Below are positions 62,597-64,000 of a stretch of DNA of 64,000 bases, piece after piece. Numbering within the stretch: the stretch's first letter is position 1; every line of letters begins with the position of its first letter. The stretch is taken from NCBI GenBank assembly GCA_964413425.1, contig CAYPST010000011.1, positions 6,437 to 70,436 of the forward strand, given 5' to 3'. Source of the DNA: DATFLS01 sp964413425. Lineage in GTDB: Bacteria; Fidelibacterota; JAANXI01. The translations under genes and the position numbers were made by a program. The notes beneath the pieces are model-generated. The model saw only the letters and a program-made list of their open reading frames with translations, ran no database searches and was not told the DNA's origin.

Positions 62597-63877
62597 ATGG
62601 ATACTTCGGTGAATCAGAAAACTTCAACAACCCAACCTGAAGTTTTGCTCAAAGTCAAGACTCACTCTTTCTCGGTATCCATAGATACTACGACAATTTT
62701 TTCATTCGACAGAGAGGGCCGGTTGATCGGTGCCTATCTAGATCATGTCAATTATCGGCGTGGATTTGATAACAGCATTCTTCGAAAGTGGTCCGACTGG
62801 AATGACGGAGTGCGCCGGCGTTATCGCAGCAAACTGACCACGCCGGAGCGGCGGAAGTTCCTTGAGAAGATCACGCACCATCTCCGGGATATCTATGTCC
62901 ATCCTGAAAAATATGCTGTGAAAATACCGCAGGATGAGACCGAGGCCTGGAACTGGCTCCGGCAATGCGTGGAAAAAGATTATCGGTCCCTGGAGAAAGA
63001 TGCGGAGCACTACCATCAGGTATACAAGCCGGTCACCATCCTGCCGCCGGATCAATATTATTCTCTGGTTCTTCAAATCACCGAAGGGTGCCCGTATAAC
63101 AAATGTACTTTTTGCAAGTTTTATCAGGACAGGAGGTTCCGGATTAAATCACCCTCCGGGTTGAAAGGGCATATTGAGAAAGTAAATGACTTTTTTGGCG
63201 GGAGTCTCGGGCTGAGACAATCAATCTTTCTGGCCGATGCTAATGCCCTCATTGTGCCTCAACGTCGACTCATGGAGATGTTAAAAATTATCCGGGAATC
63301 GTATCAAATCCTTCCGGAGCAAGAGCAGAAGAAGGAAGTGATGCGGCGGCGACGGGCCGGCGAGGTGGTGTTTGATGGGATTTATTCCTTTATCGACCTA
63401 TTTACCGGTGAATATAAGTCCCCCCGCGACTTTGAGCAGATGGCTTCTCTGGGAGTGAAGCGGGTGTATATTGGAATGGAAAGTGGGAGTAAACCATTAT
63501 TGGATTTTTTAAACAAACCAGGCAATAAGACAGAGCTTATTGATGCTGTAAATAAAGTGAAAGCAGGAGGAATTAATGTAGGAGTTATTATTTTATTAGG
63601 TGCCGGAGGACAAGAATATGGTGAGGAACACATCGCCGAGTCCGCGGATGCATTGAATCGTATGACTCTGGAAGAAGGAGACTTTATATATTTTTCTGAT
63701 TTTTTCCCGCAGGAAGGAACACCATATGAGAAAATCGCCGAACAGGAAAGTATTACCGCGATGAGTTATGAAGAGGTGCGAAGGCAGGAATCGGGAATTC
63801 GCGACAGATTAATATACCGGGATCCAAAGACAGGACCAAAAATCACCCGGTATGACATTAGAGAATTCTTATATTAG
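62597..63877 (+). CDS. Radical SAM protein of unknown substrate
   Basis: This 426-residue protein has an N-terminal domain of about 150 residues (SFDREGRLIGAYLDHVNYRRG) preceding the radical SAM core. The iron-sulfur motif is CPYNKCTFCKF (CxxxCxxC, near residue 165). Later core segments are FLADANALIVP, GVKRVYIGMESGSKPLLDFLNKPG and GGINVGVIILLGAGGQEYGE, which resemble the Elp3/HemN-type core. The substrate cannot be predicted. The gene ends one base before the last MITE copy. Confidence 0.85.
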   Translation: MDTSVNQKTSTTQPEVLLKVKTHSFSVSIDTTTIFSFDREGRLIGAYLDHVNYRRGFDNSILRKWSDWNDGVRRRYRSKLTTPERRKFLEKITHHLRDIYVHPEKYAVKIPQDETEAWNWLRQCVEKDYRSLEKDAEHYHQVYKPVTILPPDQYYSLVLQITEGCPYNKCTFCKFYQDRRFRIKSPSGLKGHIEKVNDFFGGSLGLRQSIFLADANALIVPQRRLMEMLKIIRESYQILPEQEQKKEVMRRRRAGEVVFDGIYSFIDLFTGEYKSPRDFEQMASLGVKRVYIGMESGSKPLLDFLNKPGNKTELIDAVNKVKAGGINVGVIILLGAGGQEYGEEHIAESADALNRMTLEEGDFIYFSDFFPQEGTPYEKIAEQESITAMSYEEVRRQESGIRDRLIYRDPKTGPKITRYDIREFLY

Positions 63878-63878
63878 T

Positions 63879-64000
63879 GAGTCTGTTTAGAAAACGCCTC
63901 GCCCGAAGGGATGCTCCGAAGTCCCAGAAGGGATCCCGTTGGGGAAGTCTCTTCGAGGCCTTCGGCAAAGAGATCCCGTGACGACGGGACAAAGAAAATA
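63879..64000 (+). mobile_element. MITE-like element, copy 7, cut by the window end
   Basis: The left terminus GAGTCTGTTTAGAAAAC starts one base after the radical SAM stop codon. It is followed by the CCCGAAGGGATGC module, the AAGTCCCAGAAGGGATCCCG block shared with copy 4, and CCCGTGACGACGGG. The right end lies outside the window. Confidence 0.85.

Overview
The window looks like chromosomal DNA from a Gram-negative-type bacterium of the FCB superphylum. It encodes SprA, the type IX secretion outer-membrane translocon, and a large LptD/OstA-like LPS-assembly protein. It also encodes DivIVA, a GTP-type PEP carboxykinase and three parvulin-type periplasmic chaperones. I cannot assign a phylum with certainty; a deep FCB lineage (Marinimicrobia, Calditrichota or KSB1-like) fits better than classical Bacteroidetes. 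There are no rRNA or tRNA genes, CRISPR arrays, prophages or complete insertion sequences.

Layout. 1-7.2 kb: a truncated DDAH-like gene, pckG, a secreted HExxH protease, asparaginase II, a PdxJ-like protein without catalytic residues and a YibQ-type deacetylase. 7.5-15.1 kb: a minus-strand run of small ORF, MOSC protein, rdgB and sprA. 15.4-20.5 kb: rarA and lptD, abutting. 20.5-21.2 kb: a repeat-filled gap. 21.2-26.8 kb: an EIIA protein, zinc-ribbon/DUF2007 protein, hisS, a TrmH-family methylase, a CPBP protease and mgtE. 27.1-33 kb: bcp, a histidine kinase/TPR/sigma-54 regulator cluster and lexA. 33.3-41.1 kb: the origin block, with dnaA divergent from rpmH-rnpA-yidD-yidC-mnmE-mnmG. 41.1-48.3 kb: mfd and three PpiC/SurA proteins. 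49.3-56.3 kb: dnaN-recF-DUF721-gyrB-gyrA. 56.5-63.9 kb: yggS-yggT-divIVA, a PNP-like protein, ssb, a QueE-like protein, an FKBP, a cold-shock protein and a radical SAM protein.

Replication origin. The dnaA-rpmH gap carries two perfect DnaA boxes, every gene to its right is on the plus strand, and two ParB-type parS sites flank mnmG. The usual dnaA-dnaN pair is split by about 14 kb, and a second DnaA-box-like, AT-rich region sits before dnaN.

Most unusual. (1) A non-autonomous transposable element family (MITE-like, about 170-260 bp, related terminal inverted repeats, 9-bp target duplications) occurs in at least seven copies; one inserted inside the lexA stop codon and rebuilt a stop. (2) Three full-length homologues of metabolic enzymes (PdxJ, purine nucleoside phosphorylase, QueE) have lost their catalytic residues, two of them next to ssb. 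(3) parS sites are embedded in the start of mnmG and fill the mnmG-mfd junction. (4) The only usable rnpA start codons lie inside rpmH.
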